64,000 nt of DNA from Saprospiraceae bacterium. GTDB lineage: Bacteria; Bacteroidota; Bacteroidia; Chitinophagales; Saprospiraceae. The stretch covers positions 99,275 through 163,274 of the forward strand of contig JADKGL010000027.1 in assembly GCA_016722295.1 (NCBI GenBank). The letters are read 5' to 3'. How positions within the stretch are numbered: the stretch's first letter is position 1; each line of letters starts with the position of its first letter. The notes beneath the pieces are model-generated. The model saw nothing but the letters and a program-made list of their open reading frames with translations, ran no database searches and was not told the DNA's origin. Position numbers and translations under genes: made by a program. Positions 1 to 8,999 of the stretch are shown here, piece after piece.

Positions 1-3000
1 TGTTTGCCTTCACTACTTGTTATATGATATTGCAGATTTTTATTTTTCCAGTGATCTGGTAAAACTATTGTGCAAGACTCCGAGAATGGATTTGGGATGG
101 CAGTGAGTTGTATCGTTTCTTGAGATTTAATTTCTTTTGTTCCTAATATTGGGACCAATTGAATTTGTATGAGATTGGTAATAACGGGTTCGTTGAAATC
201 AAAATAGATCGACGCTTCATTGAATATTTTTGTGCCAAAATTGAGATCTTTTTTGGGCTTAATGTTGTATTTAAAATATCCATTGGATCCAATATAGTTA
301 ATGGAGCTATCTGGCAATAGTATATTTGCAAATTTTATCTCCATTGTACCATCATCTTTTAAGAAATAACTATAATCATGACTAGCAGAAATTGGTGTTA
401 AACTACTCCAATCTAGATTGTAATCTAATTGATCTTTGATCACAACTGTAAAAGCAGTATCTGTTCCAGTATTTTGGAAACGGATGAGATATTCCAATAC
501 ACTATCTGTCTTGTGAAAAGTAGTGCTTTGAATTCCATTGATGTAAACCATTTTGTCATTTGGATCAAAGGAACCAAGATTTTCTTCGCATAGAATTAAT
601 GTATCTGAAAGTAGAAGTGGCAGAACACAATCGTTCTGGTGTTCTAAAATTCCCTTTATGCAATGTTCTTGTTCTAAAGCCGCATCACAAGAAACCTTGA
701 ATGAAAAAATGATTTGGTAAACTTCTTCTACTTTAATTTTAGGAATAAGAAAAGTCCAAAGATTCCCAACTTTGCTTATTGGTGTGGTATTACAAGAGAT
801 GTCAATAAAATAGTCGTCGAGTAGAACGTCAATTTTAGTATCTATTGCTTCAGTAGTACCATCATTGCGAATACTAACGAATGCCTGATTGTCACCAAAG
901 CACCTTCTTAGCCTACTTAAACTTAAACCTGTGACAAGATCGACACATTTTATTTTTGGTGTTATTACAAGACTATCTAAAGAAATTTTTTGATCGGGTA
1001 ACACTTGAAGCTGCTTTGGAAAATTGCATAAATTCCAAATACCTTTTGGATCTTTTATTTTTACTTCGTAAATATCTTTATTAAGATACGCGAAATAGCC
1101 ATTAGTAAAAGGTGAAAATGAATAATAATTGTTTTGTCCAACCAATTCCAATTGTATATTTTTTGTAAAATATTCTGTATTATTGATTGTGCAGTCATCA
1201 TTTTGATCAATAAAAATAGAGCAATTAAAATTAGCCAATTTTGGCTCAATCTTGTTACTGTATTGGTATAATTTTGAGTATTGCTTATGTGCATAGAGAT
1301 AATCATTTTTTCCTTGGAATAAACTTATGTAATCGTTCACTAGAAAATCCATTCCATCTAAACTTATAAAATATTCCTTATTTGTAAAAATATTGAATAC
1401 TTTTATTTTATTTTCTAGCGAATTAAATGTGTACATATTATCATAATTGTCTATAAATAATAATTGTTCACCGATCTGTAACTTAAATCCAAATAATGAT
1501 TGACCATAATCATTTGTATAACCCACAACATAATTGGCAAAATTTGGATCGCTTTCGAGCCAGTAAAAAACATTATTTGAACTTAGATAAGATTTTGTAT
1601 GGTATAAAGCATCTTTTGCAATAAAAGAATTCCAATGTAATCCAAAATCAAAAGAATAATATATTTTTTTATCAACTTCTTGGCTATACATTATGTTTTG
1701 TTTTGATATTTGTATATCATATTGTACAGCATGATCTATAGTGCCTACAGTATTCCAATTATCACCTTTGTCTTGTGACATTAATATCGAATCTAAAGAA
1801 AGGACGATAAGATTTTCTCTATTGTCTTGGAGCAACTCAAAAACTGAATTTTTACCAGGTAAAGACTTTTTTACAACAGTTTGAAAACGATCAGAAGTAA
1901 AATATATTGAATCTGAATAAAGTTCGGAAATGGCTATTGTGCCATCTGACCATGCAACATATTTGTTTCCATATCTTGAATTAATACGATTCCAAGTGTT
2001 TCCGCTATCGATCGAGAATTGTATTCCTCTATTCGTGTTTATGTAGTAATCTCCGTTCTTCAATATGTTTGCATTCAAAGAAGTTAGTTCTTTTAAGGGT
2101 AGAATGAGATGATTTGAACTTCCATTTGGTTCAAATAGCAATGCTTCAGAATAGGTGTTAACAAGAAGCGAACCATCATTTGAAATACTGATTTGATTGG
2201 TACCACTTATTGTTGTGGTATTTTGAATTGAATTTAAATAAGTAGTACTCGCTTCCCAATTTAAACCATTGTCTCTTGAAATATAAAATTTACCTAGATA
2301 TTCTGTAAGAATATTTCCATCATTTAATTCTACAAAATTAGTGAACCTTAAATTAGTCGGATAATATTTTGTATTCCAAGTTTCGCCAAAATCATTAGAA
2401 CATTTATAGTCCCGAGTGCCTAAGTCAAATAATGTACTTGATTTTTTATGGAAAAATAAATTTTGACAGCATCGGGTAACTAAAATTTCTCGTAACTGTG
2501 TCCCATCATCATTAAATTTCCATATTTTACCACTTGCTCCTAATGTTTGCCTGATGAAATTGTTATTATTACCAAGACATAGAAATTCAGCAGAATGTGT
2601 CCACCAGCTAGTTATTGGAATAAACGTCCCTCCATTTTTTGCAATATAAAATGTTTGAGTTTCCGCTAAGTAAATCGAATTTCCATCTGGGGAGAATCCA
2701 AAATCTAGTATCCCTGCAGGGCTTTCAAATTTTAATTCCCATGATTCATTTGTTAAGTTAAATTTATAGAGATTTACATTAGTTGACAAATAGATTTCTC
2801 CCTTTGGTGATTCTTTAATTTTTTTATTTGAAATAGAAGAAGTGGTTGCTTGAATTCCAGTGGAATGTTCTATCCAAGTTTTTCCCTTATCTTTTGAAAC
2901 TAAAAGCTTATCAGTTTTGGACAGGCAAAATATTTCAGCTTTCTCTTTAGTGATTACAGAAGTAACAACATCAGCTCCAATAGGACCGTTTAAAGATTTC

Positions 3001-3074
3001 CAAGATTGGGCAAAAGAAAATTTAAATAATGAAAAAATCAAAAGCAGTAGGCATATATAATGTCTCTTGTGCAT
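1..3074 (-). CDS. Secreted Asp-box propeller protein with T9SS sorting domain (3' end outside window)
   Basis: Reading the minus strand from the ATG at 3074 gives one open frame with no stop to the window edge, about 1024 codons. The N-terminus is a signal peptide (about residues 1-22, ending FSFAQ). At least six Asp-box motifs follow (SKDKGKTW near residue 60, then SNDFGETW, SRDNGLNW, SIDSGNTW, SQDKGDNW, SFDFGLHW to about residue 475), the mark of sialidase/YCF48-type beta-propellers. Around residues 820-940 is the Bacteroidota secreted-protein module beginning FDPNDKMVYING and ending NEPVITN. The last residues (IPNPFSESCTIVLP) begin a type A T9SS sorting domain that is cut by the edge. A TAnnTTTG element lies just upstream and fixes the start. 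It is probably exported to the cell surface; substrate or role is unknown. Confidence 0.85.
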   Translation of the reverse strand, partial: MHKRHYICLLLLIFSLFKFSFAQSWKSLNGPIGADVVTSVITKEKAEIFCLSKTDKLLVSKDKGKTWIEHSTGIQATTSSISNKKIKESPKGEIYLSTNVNLYKFNLTNESWELKFESPAGILDFGFSPDGNSIYLAETQTFYIAKNGGTFIPITSWWTHSAEFLCLGNNNNFIRQTLGASGKIWKFNDDGTQLREILVTRCCQNLFFHKKSSTLFDLGTRDYKCSNDFGETWNTKYYPTNLRFTNFVELNDGNILTEYLGKFYISRDNGLNWEASTTYLNSIQNTTTISGTNQISISNDGSLLVNTYSEALLFEPNGSSNHLILPLKELTSLNANILKNGDYYINTNRGIQFSIDSGNTWNRINSRYGNKYVAWSDGTIAISELYSDSIYFTSDRFQTVVKKSLPGKNSVFELLQDNRENLIVLSLDSILMSQDKGDNWNTVGTIDHAVQYDIQISKQNIMYSQEVDKKIYYSFDFGLHWNSFIAKDALYHTKSYLSSNNVFYWLESDPNFANYVVGYTNDYGQSLFGFKLQIGEQLLFIDNYDNMYTFNSLENKIKVFNIFTNKEYFISLDGMDFLVNDYISLFQGKNDYLYAHKQYSKLYQYSNKIEPKLANFNCSIFIDQNDDCTINNTEYFTKNIQLELVGQNNYYSFSPFTNGYFAYLNKDIYEVKIKDPKGIWNLCNFPKQLQVLPDQKISLDSLVITPKIKCVDLVTGLSLSRLRRCFGDNQAFVSIRNDGTTEAIDTKIDVLLDDYFIDISCNTTPISKVGNLWTFLIPKIKVEEVYQIIFSFKVSCDAALEQEHCIKGILEHQNDCVLPLLLSDTLILCEENLGSFDPNDKMVYINGIQSTTFHKTDSVLEYLIRFQNTGTDTAFTVVIKDQLDYNLDWSSLTPISASHDYSYFLKDDGTMEIKFANILLPDSSINYIGSNGYFKYNIKPKKDLNFGTKIFNEASIYFDFNEPVITNLIQIQLVPILGTKEIKSQETIQLTAIPNPFSESCTIVLPDHWKNKNLQYHITSSEGK

Positions 3075-3095
3075 AGTTCAGGTATTTTAGTAGTT

Positions 3096-3103
3096 CAAAT
3101 CTA
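3096..3103 (-). promoter_or_regulatory. Bacteroidota -7 promoter element
   Basis: The minus strand reads TAGATTTG, matching the Bacteroidota sigma-A -7 consensus TAnnTTTG, about 22 bases before the ATG at 3074. No clear -33 TTG is seen. Confidence 0.5.
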
Positions 3104-3609
3104 ATTATTTAAATTAATAATTTTAAAACTTTAACATATGTTTATTTTGTTGACTATTTTATTGATTGATAATGAGTAATTTGTATTTTTAAGCATGGAT
3201 TGATTTTGAGATTTACAACTATGTTTTTAGGATGCAATTAAACTTTTAAAGTCTGATTAGAATGAAGTTCTACAAAATATAAGTTTAAATCTTTGGGTAG
3301 AATCATCATTATTCGAGGGATAAAACTTAATCAACTGAGTTTACAGTGAAAGATGAGTAAAGGTGATTTGTTATATTTTTGTTTTACTACGTTCCCAGCC
3401 GCTCACGAACTAAGTATAACCGTTTGCTAAATAGAATTTATCTTATCATAGGAATTAAAGATATTTGTCACTGTATTTTGAAAAATTATTAGCGGTTAAT
3501 TATTTTTTAAAATGTTTTCAACTTGTTTATACTTTGTTGCTTTGGCTTTAGATACGTACATTTATCTGAAGCCAATTTTTTTAATAAATAAATAGGATCA
3601 CTAATGATA
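3104..3609. other. AT-rich non-coding stretch
   Basis: This lies between two minus-strand genes. I see no plausible coding frame, RNA gene or strong hairpin in it. Confidence 0.5.
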
Positions 3610-4152
3610 TTACAAGAAAAAATTCCAGTGACAACGTAAATAGATTCCAGCGGGATAGCTGGGTTGGAATGAATCGTTTATTGGAATGATACCTTGCATC
3701 CCTAGTTCAAATATAAAAGATCTATTTAGGCGGTTCATTCTGGAGGTCTCACGAGCCCAGCCAAATGATGGTATAAAAGATTGGAGATCGCCAAACAGGA
3801 AGCTACCTCGCATGGCTATACCATTTGCACGAATTTTAGTCTTCTTGCGTGTTTCTTTTATATATTTTTTACCAAAATAAGTAAATCCACCTGCTAAAAT
3901 AAAACCTGTTGAAAATGTATAATTGTCATTGGCATCTTGAATCACGATTCCTGTGTAATAAGGCCCAATATCAAATACATGTTTTGGTGAAAGATAATAT
4001 CGCACAGGCACTCCAAATCCATCCAGAATTGAGATTCCAATACTTAATTTTTTGCCATTGTCATTAAATTCGAAGCTTTCATCATTTTCTTGACTAAAGG
4101 ATACACTTAGAATTGAAAAGAAAAGATTAAACAAAAGTAATTTTAGTTTCAT
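3610..4152 (-). CDS. Predicted outer-membrane beta-barrel protein, small
   Basis: This 180-residue protein starts with a clear signal peptide (MKLKLLLFNLFFSILSVSFS, cleaved before Q). The mature part alternates hydrophobic and polar residues, with strands rich in Gly and aromatics (LDGFGVPVRYYL, FDIGPYYTGIVI, FSTGFILAGGFTYFGKKY), as in small outer-membrane barrels. It ends FFL, close to the aromatic C-terminus usual for outer-membrane proteins. It reads like the family of conserved Bacteroidota outer-membrane proteins of about 180-200 residues with no known ligand. It is transcribed away from the T9SS gene at 4523. The function is not recognised; the barrel call is inference from composition and signal peptide. 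Confidence 0.65.
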   Translation of the reverse strand: MKLKLLLFNLFFSILSVSFSQENDESFEFNDNGKKLSIGISILDGFGVPVRYYLSPKHVFDIGPYYTGIVIQDANDNYTFSTGFILAGGFTYFGKKYIKETRKKTKIRANGIAMRGSFLFGDLQSFIPSFGWARETSRMNRLNRSFIFELGMQGIIPINDSFQPSYPAGIYLRCHWNFFL

Positions 4153-4462
4153 AATTCAATTTGTTAAAGTTTTTCGTTAAATGTGGCTCTAAAGTAGTTC
4201 GATTTAGTAGAATTGCTTCTTAAAAAAATCTTAAAGTTTGTAATGTTAACTCCAGTTATTCCAATTTCTTTTTCTCTTAATGCTCGCTAAGATTCAAATT
4301 ACTTGAATATAAAATAAGAAGTAGGTAATAATACTAGCTTCAATTTTCATAAGGAATTTTAGTGAAGACGAAAGCATAAATGGATGGAAGCCAATTTATC
4401 CAATTAGTAAAAATTGGCAAAACATAAGTCAAAAAAATATTAGAAAAATTTTAAAATTTGAT
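4153..4462. other. Divergent intergenic region
   Basis: The region separates a minus-strand and a plus-strand gene and must carry both promoters. Only the plus-strand one (4463-4470) is recognisable; nothing else is evident. Confidence 0.4.
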
Positions 4463-4470
4463 TATCTTTG
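4463..4470 (+). promoter_or_regulatory. Bacteroidota -7 promoter element deciding the start at 4523
   Basis: TATCTTTG matches TAnnTTTG. Transcription would begin near 4476-4478, so the ATG at 4478 would have no leader. The ATG at 4523, which directly precedes a signal peptide, is therefore the better start. Confidence 0.55.
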
Positions 4471-4522
4471 TTTGTAAATGAATCGAGAAGATTCAGAATT
4501 ATCATTACTAAAAATCCTAATT

Positions 4523-6049
4523 ATGAAACAATTTAACTTGTCCTTATCATTTTTCTTACTTTTTTTAGCTTGTAGTTTTGGCCAGAAAGTGGATTTCATT
4601 AAAGTCTTTGGGAAGCCTGGATATGAGGATATTCGAAGTATGGTTTTTGTTGAAGAAAAGGATCAGATTGTTTTTACAGGTCTAACCATGACAGCAAATG
4701 ATCCTGAAGGTGATGTTTATTTATGTAGCATGGATGCTCGGGGCGAAATAGTAAAATATGATATTTATGGTAAGAAAAAAGAGGATGGAGGCAATGGAAT
4801 ACTAAAAACTTCAGATGGTGGTTTTTTAATTTCTGGTCATACAGAGTTGCCAATTAAAGGAATTGAATGTGATGCCATGGCAACTAAAATAAATTCCTAT
4901 GGTGAGTTAGAATGGCAGGTCAATTTAGGTGATTCCATAGATGAGACATCATATGCTGCAGTAGAAGATCAGCTGGGAAACTTTTGGGTTGTTGGTACTA
5001 GGAAGATAGAATATTCGAATAGGGATGTATCAGTTGGGATTTTATTTAAACTGGATAAAACTGGTGATCTTGTAAAAACTCTAGTATTGCCTTATTCCTT
5101 TGTCCAAGTCGCTCCGAATAGTGGTCCATTAGACAATAAAGTAAATAGGAGAGCAATACGTGTTTATCAAGTTGAAGAAAACTATCTCATGGTTGGAGGT
5201 ATTATTCCATATCTTGCAAGTGTTGAAAATGGACATAGTGGCTTTTCATCATCATCGGTTTTATGGAAAATTAATATGGATTCAATTAAAATTGAGAATG
5301 AGATTCGTATTCCATCGCACAATAGTTCTTTTACAACCAAATTGAATGATATGTTTGTAGATACACACAGAGATAAAATATTAGTTTTTGGTACATCTGG
5401 TTTTTCTGAAACTAAAAAGGATACTATATTAAGTGGGCATCTTTGGATTGGTTCTGTATGTTATTCTAATTTGAGGTCAGATTCTACATTTGTATCACCT
5501 TTTGATACCAAAATAAAAGGATCAGTTCGCGCAGCAGTTTTGGGCCAAGATGGCAAAATACGTTTGTGTGGAGAGATTTATGATAGTCTTCAAACTAAAG
5601 CATTTTGGGCAGTCTTAAATCAAAAGTATGAATTAGAAAAATGGGATTACATAGATTTGAGTAATAATTCTACTGCTTCAAGTATTAGCATAGGTAAAGA
5701 AAATGATATCTTCATTGGAGGACAAACATGGACTCCTGAAGAAAGTCAAATGTTCGTAACAAGAATTTTTCCTTTTGAAGCTACAGGAGTAAATAGTTTC
5801 AAGCCTTCTGTTTTTAGTGTAGGTTATTTAGCTAGTGCTAAAAAAATTGTCATCAATACGAATCAACTAGGTTTAGTAGATCCATGTTCGTTTCAAATGA
5901 TTAACAAAAATGGAATGAAAATTCTGAATCAAGAAATATATAATCCAACTACTGAAATTGATCTAACTAACCTAGCTGCAGGTATCTACTTCTTTCAAAT
6001 ATATAGCAAGGAAGGAAATCTACAAACTGGAAAAGTTGTTATTCATTAG
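4523..6049 (+). CDS. Secreted propeller-like protein with T9SS sorting domain
   Basis: From the ATG at 4523 the protein has 508 residues. A further in-frame ATG exists at 4478 but adds 15 charged residues before the signal peptide MKQFNLSLSFFLLFLACSFG and lies at the predicted transcription start. The body consists of repeats such as VKVFGKPGYEDIRSM, LKTSDGGFLISGHTE and VEDQLGNFWVVGTRK, which resemble delta-60/propeller-like surface proteins common in this phylum. The last ~75 residues (INKNGMKILNQEIY, then EIDLTNLAAGIYFFQIYSKE, GKVVIH) form a type A T9SS sorting domain, so it is exported and probably surface-anchored or released. It is a monocistronic gene that converges on the minus-strand gene at 6110. 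The ligand is unknown. Confidence 0.85.
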   Translation: MKQFNLSLSFFLLFLACSFGQKVDFIKVFGKPGYEDIRSMVFVEEKDQIVFTGLTMTANDPEGDVYLCSMDARGEIVKYDIYGKKKEDGGNGILKTSDGGFLISGHTELPIKGIECDAMATKINSYGELEWQVNLGDSIDETSYAAVEDQLGNFWVVGTRKIEYSNRDVSVGILFKLDKTGDLVKTLVLPYSFVQVAPNSGPLDNKVNRRAIRVYQVEENYLMVGGIIPYLASVENGHSGFSSSSVLWKINMDSIKIENEIRIPSHNSSFTTKLNDMFVDTHRDKILVFGTSGFSETKKDTILSGHLWIGSVCYSNLRSDSTFVSPFDTKIKGSVRAAVLGQDGKIRLCGEIYDSLQTKAFWAVLNQKYELEKWDYIDLSNNSTASSISIGKENDIFIGGQTWTPEESQMFVTRIFPFEATGVNSFKPSVFSVGYLASAKKIVINTNQLGLVDPCSFQMINKNGMKILNQEIYNPTTEIDLTNLAAGIYFFQIYSKEGNLQTGKVVIH

Positions 6050-6057
6050 TGTTTAGA

Positions 6058-6096
6058 ATTTTATGAAAAAGGCAATATTTTTAAAATTCATAAAAT
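6058..6096. terminator. Bidirectional hairpin between convergent genes
   Basis: ATTTTATGAA (6058-6067) pairs with TTCATAAAAT (6087-6096), leaving a 19-base loop. It lies between two convergent stop codons and could end both transcripts. The stem is AT-only, so it is a weak call. Confidence 0.4.
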
Positions 6097-6109
6097 GTTC
6101 ATTACGAAA

Positions 6110-6853
6110 TTAGTCATCGACAAATACTTCGTATATGATTTTAGTAAGCAGAAGTTTAATTTTATTCAGGTTTTCGATATTTGAGATTTTTAAAGTATAA
6201 AGTAGTCGATTTGAATTGACTTGGATGAATCCAATTTTTTGAAAATGTTCAATTTGGCTTTTCCAAATATGATGATTTTTAAGCATAAATTTGATGTTAG
6301 GGATAATGATGTTTACATGATTCTTTTTATAAAAGAATTGTAGATAAAAATTGATCGAACGATTTAAAATTAACTTAAATTGAGAAATTCTTTTGGCAGT
6401 AAGGTCGTCGAGTATATTAGTGAGAACCTGATTTTCTAAGTTTAATGTGTTTTCAATTGGTTGTTTGTGTAATTGATCAAGTTTTTTTATTAAATCATTT
6501 AAATTTTGATTGAGTATGTTTAAATACTGATTTAGCCATTTTTGTTTAACTTCTTCTGAATCGCGTATTTTTATATGCGATTTATAATTGCTTCCATTTT
6601 TTTTCAACTCTTCTATTCTTGTTTCTATAATTGAAATTTGTCTTTGAATTGATTTTTTTTGAGAGTAAAGTGGATCTTTGATTTTATAAAGTTTGTCGAG
6701 GATTCTATTGGTTTTGAATAAAGCTTGTTGATGGTAATGAGCAGATAGATAATCTGGACCTTCCACATCTATAAGGCATTCTTGTATCATGGATTCCAAC
6801 TGCGATTTTTCATGTTCATAAAGTGCTATGCATATATCGAGATCATTTTCCAT
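6110..6853 (-). CDS. Coiled-coil protein of unknown function
   Basis: This 247-residue protein has no signal peptide. It is rich in Lys, Asn, Ile and Leu, with long stretches of heptad-like spacing (SQKKSIQRQISIIETRIEEL, LNQYLNILNQNLNDLIKKLD), so a largely alpha-helical cytoplasmic coiled coil is likely. It starts at an ATG and follows the small secreted protein gene by 32 bases, as the last gene of a minus-strand run beginning with the SIMPL genes. I do not recognise the family. The shared transcription unit with envelope proteins is the only hint of role. Confidence 0.65.
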   Translation of the reverse strand: MENDLDICIALYEHEKSQLESMIQECLIDVEGPDYLSAHYHQQALFKTNRILDKLYKIKDPLYSQKKSIQRQISIIETRIEELKKNGSNYKSHIKIRDSEEVKQKWLNQYLNILNQNLNDLIKKLDQLHKQPIENTLNLENQVLTNILDDLTAKRISQFKLILNRSINFYLQFFYKKNHVNIIIPNIKFMLKNHHIWKSQIEHFQKIGFIQVNSNRLLYTLKISNIENLNKIKLLLTKIIYEVFVDD

Positions 6854-6885
6854 AGGCTATGTTTTTATTTCTATATAAGTGCAAT

Positions 6886-7328
6886 TTATTTGAAGCGCAT
6901 ATTGACATGATGTGTCATGTCAGCCTTTGTATATGAGAATCTATGTGTATATTTTTTGTAAATGTTTGGTGTTAAGGCTGTTTTGTTTTTATATGTAAAG
7001 GTCAAAGTATCTGAATTTGCAGTATTCATTATCTTTATTTTTTCTTCAGCATTGGGGAATGTATCTCTGCCTTCAAAAATTACAACTTCTAAACATGGAT
7101 ATTCCCATTTTATCATTACTTCAAATTCTCCTTTAGAGTTTGTAGTAATTTTTTCGTTTGTTCTGTTATAAAATAAGTTGAACGTTTTGTTTCTGATTGG
7201 AATTCTGAATTTATTGTATGCTATACCTTGGATATAGTATTCTCCTCTTGATCCCTTAAAATTTGAGCTTTGCAATGGAGATAGACAGATGCAAAGGATA
7301 AGGTTATATTTAGTTTTATAGTTTGCAT
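6886..7328 (-). CDS. Small secreted protein with carboxypeptidase-regulatory-like fold, one frameshift
   Basis: The open frame reaches back only to a GTG (7437) inside the upstream gene and gives no signal peptide. A different frame starting at the ATG at 7328 encodes a good one (MQTIKLNITLSFASVYLHCK, then AQ). It joins the downstream frame if one A is missing in the A/T run near 7258-7264. I take this as the true gene, about 148 residues, with a single-base deletion. The mature part (GIAYNKFRIPIRNKTFNLFY, then TTNSKGEFEVMIKWEYPC) looks like the beta-sandwich domain found at the base of many Bacteroidota envelope proteins, in which a Gly-rich turn precedes a transport-like strand. Its role is unknown. 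It sits between SIMPL gene 2 and the coiled-coil gene. Confidence 0.55.
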
Positions 7329-7420
7329 GATAGATAAGTCTAATCAAAAGAAAGATGAATTGAAAGCTAAATAATTTAGCCTTCAATAGTGTAATTTCGA
7401 AATGGTTACAAAGCTGATTA

Positions 7421-8116
7421 TTAATCTCCAATCTCACAAGAGATATACATAGAATAAGTTGAAGTCTCCATCAGCTCAGGATATAAATCTAAGTAATCAA
7501 AATCAATAATGTGACCACTATTGGATCTATTCCAGTAATTATCTTCTTTCAAAATTCCATCATCATAAATGCTATACAGTTGAGCTTGTTCCGTATCATC
7601 ATCAATATGTAGGGTTCTAATATATTTTTTTCCTATAAACTTAGCTAATTTAGCCGCTTTAATTTCTGCATCTTTTACAGCATTAATTGCATTTGAGATA
7701 TCTTCTTCAGCAGATAATTTTTTGAATATGGGAACTATTTGATTTAAATTGATCAAATTTGAATTTAAATTTAACAAAGTGTCTATCAATATTAAATCTT
7801 TAGTAATTACTTTTTTTTCTTTCACACAGTTATAGCCAAAGTCAGCGTTCTTTAAATTAAGGCCATTCTCTTCAAGTTTATAAACATTTTTGTCAAATTT
7901 TCTTAAAATATTACCTAACATATTTTCAATTTCAGCCATTGAAATGGGTTCAATATTCATCATACATTGCCCTGGACTTTCTTTGAGTATAAGTTTCGAA
8001 ACTATATGATTCTATTGGTCTAATAACCTCAATCATTCCCATTACCCAAATTGTATCTTTTTGTGAATATAAATGTCCACTCAGAAAAAACAAAATATCA
8101 AATTTAGAACTTTCAT
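7421..8116 (-). CDS. SIMPL (DUF541)-like exported protein 2, two frameshifts
   Basis: Only the 3' part (ATG at 7963) is open without interruption. Restoring one T in the T6 run near 8086-8091 gives a complete signal peptide, MKVLNLIFCFFLSGHLYSQ, starting at the ATG at 8116, which abuts the stop codon of the preceding gene. The frame then reads DTIWVMGMIEVIRPIESYSF and needs a second shift near 7965-7985. The C-terminal part (AINAVKDAEIKAAKLAKFIG) matches the helix of the SIMPL fold and the equivalent part of the neighbour at 8117 (AVEDAKRKAEALAKQNNKKI), so the two are tandem paralogues. SIMPL proteins are periplasmic or outer-membrane-associated with poorly understood roles. The breaks are probably sequence errors, but true decay is possible. 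Confidence 0.6.
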
Positions 8117-8752
8117 TTAATCTAACAATTCAAAGATTACATTTATAGAATACTTTAAATCAATGCTAGATTTTGAATCATAGCTTTCTGGAGCTTTCCT
8201 GCAACAACCTCCAGACCGATCTTCTAATGAAATTATTCGACCTATTTTTTTATTGTTTTGTTTCGCTAAAGCCTCTGCTTTTCTCTTGGCATCCTCAACG
8301 GCACATTGGTACCATTTTATCTTCTGTCGCTTGTGTGATTTGATTAAAATCAAAATCAATTTTTCGACCGACACACCATCAACTGATAGTTTATAAATTT
8401 TTTCAGCTTCTGCAAGATTTTTTAACCTGAGTGTTATATGCTCAGTGATTGTTTTATCATAATTACCCCGATAATTTTTATAATCGAAATCTGAGCGGAT
8501 GTCATTAGTATTAAAATTAGATTGCTTTAATTTCTCGACTAATTCTGCTTTGATTTGTTCTATGCATTTATATCGTATTTGCCTATACTGGTCAGGTTGT
8601 ACTCCAGTTATTTTTATCTTTACAGAAAGATCGGTATATTGAAACGTTTCTGTGCAGTTTCCGACAATTCGAATGATATTCTGTTTGAAATCCTGAGCTA
8701 TTAGAGTCTGAGTAAAAAGTAAAAAGATGAAGGTTTTTAAAATTAGATTCAT
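8117..8752 (-). CDS. SIMPL (DUF541)-domain exported protein 1
   Basis: From the ATG at 8752 the protein has 211 residues, with signal peptide MNLILKTFIFLLFTQTLIA cleaved before Q. A longer frame reaches a TTG at 8788, but the -7 element at 8774-8781 places the transcript start after that codon. The mature protein begins IIRIVGNCTETFQYTDLSVK, the hallmark first strand of SIMPL proteins (usually VxGxG...). It has the amphipathic helix AVEDAKRKAEALAKQNNKKI followed by a strand with IGRIISLED near the end. It leads a tightly packed minus-strand run, with its stop directly followed by the ATG of a paralogue. Envelope function is likely; a specific role is not known. Confidence 0.8.
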   Translation of the reverse strand: MNLILKTFIFLLFTQTLIAQDFKQNIIRIVGNCTETFQYTDLSVKIKITGVQPDQYRQIRYKCIEQIKAELVEKLKQSNFNTNDIRSDFDYKNYRGNYDKTITEHITLRLKNLAEAEKIYKLSVDGVSVEKLILILIKSHKRQKIKWYQCAVEDAKRKAEALAKQNNKKIGRIISLEDRSGGCCRKAPESYDSKSSIDLKYSINVIFELLD

Positions 8753-8773
8753 TGTATTAAATTTAATTATTAA

Positions 8774-8781
8774 CAAAAGTA
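8774..8781 (-). promoter_or_regulatory. Bacteroidota -7 promoter element for the SIMPL run
   Basis: The minus strand reads TACTTTTG, matching TAnnTTTG, 22 bases before the ATG at 8752. It excludes the longer TTG start at 8788. Confidence 0.55.
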
Positions 8782-8827
8782 AACACAATTGTGAATTTTT
8801 TTGAAAATATTATTAATTTCTTTTGTT

Positions 8828-8985
8828 TTCGCAATATCGGCTGTGCTCCTTAGTAAGGAGCTATTTCGACTGAAGAGATGGACTTTGGTCTCTCAAATGA
8901 GCTAAACCATGCTGAACCAATTCGTTTTTTTTCTCAATTTCCTTTGCAATTCTCAGATTATTGCTAATTTCACAGATATACAATA
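8828..8985 (+). repeat. Upstream element, copy A (direct repeat of 10165-10311)
   Basis: This stretch aligns with the region directly before formate dehydrogenase. Shared blocks in the same order are TAGTAAGGAGCT, CGACTG, TCAAATGAGCTAAA, ATTCGTTTTTTT, ATTTCCTTTGCA, TCTCAGATT, TTGCTA and TTTCACAGA. The TTCCTTTG block (8939-8946) resembles a -7 promoter element. CTCCTTAGTAAGGAG in this copy is a perfect inverted repeat, so an operator or RNA hairpin is possible. It precedes a broken T9SS gene. Confidence 0.7.
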
Positions 8986-8999
8986 TAACTTATGAAAAA

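Noticed and set aside
143..1306. Short separate minus-strand genes near the left end
   Set aside because: They lie in other frames of the continuous ~1024-codon frame that runs from 3074 to the edge.
7329..7437. Longer N-terminus of the small secreted protein from a GTG at 7437
   Set aside because: It lies mostly inside the preceding gene, gives no signal peptide and is explained by a one-base frameshift from the ATG at 7328.
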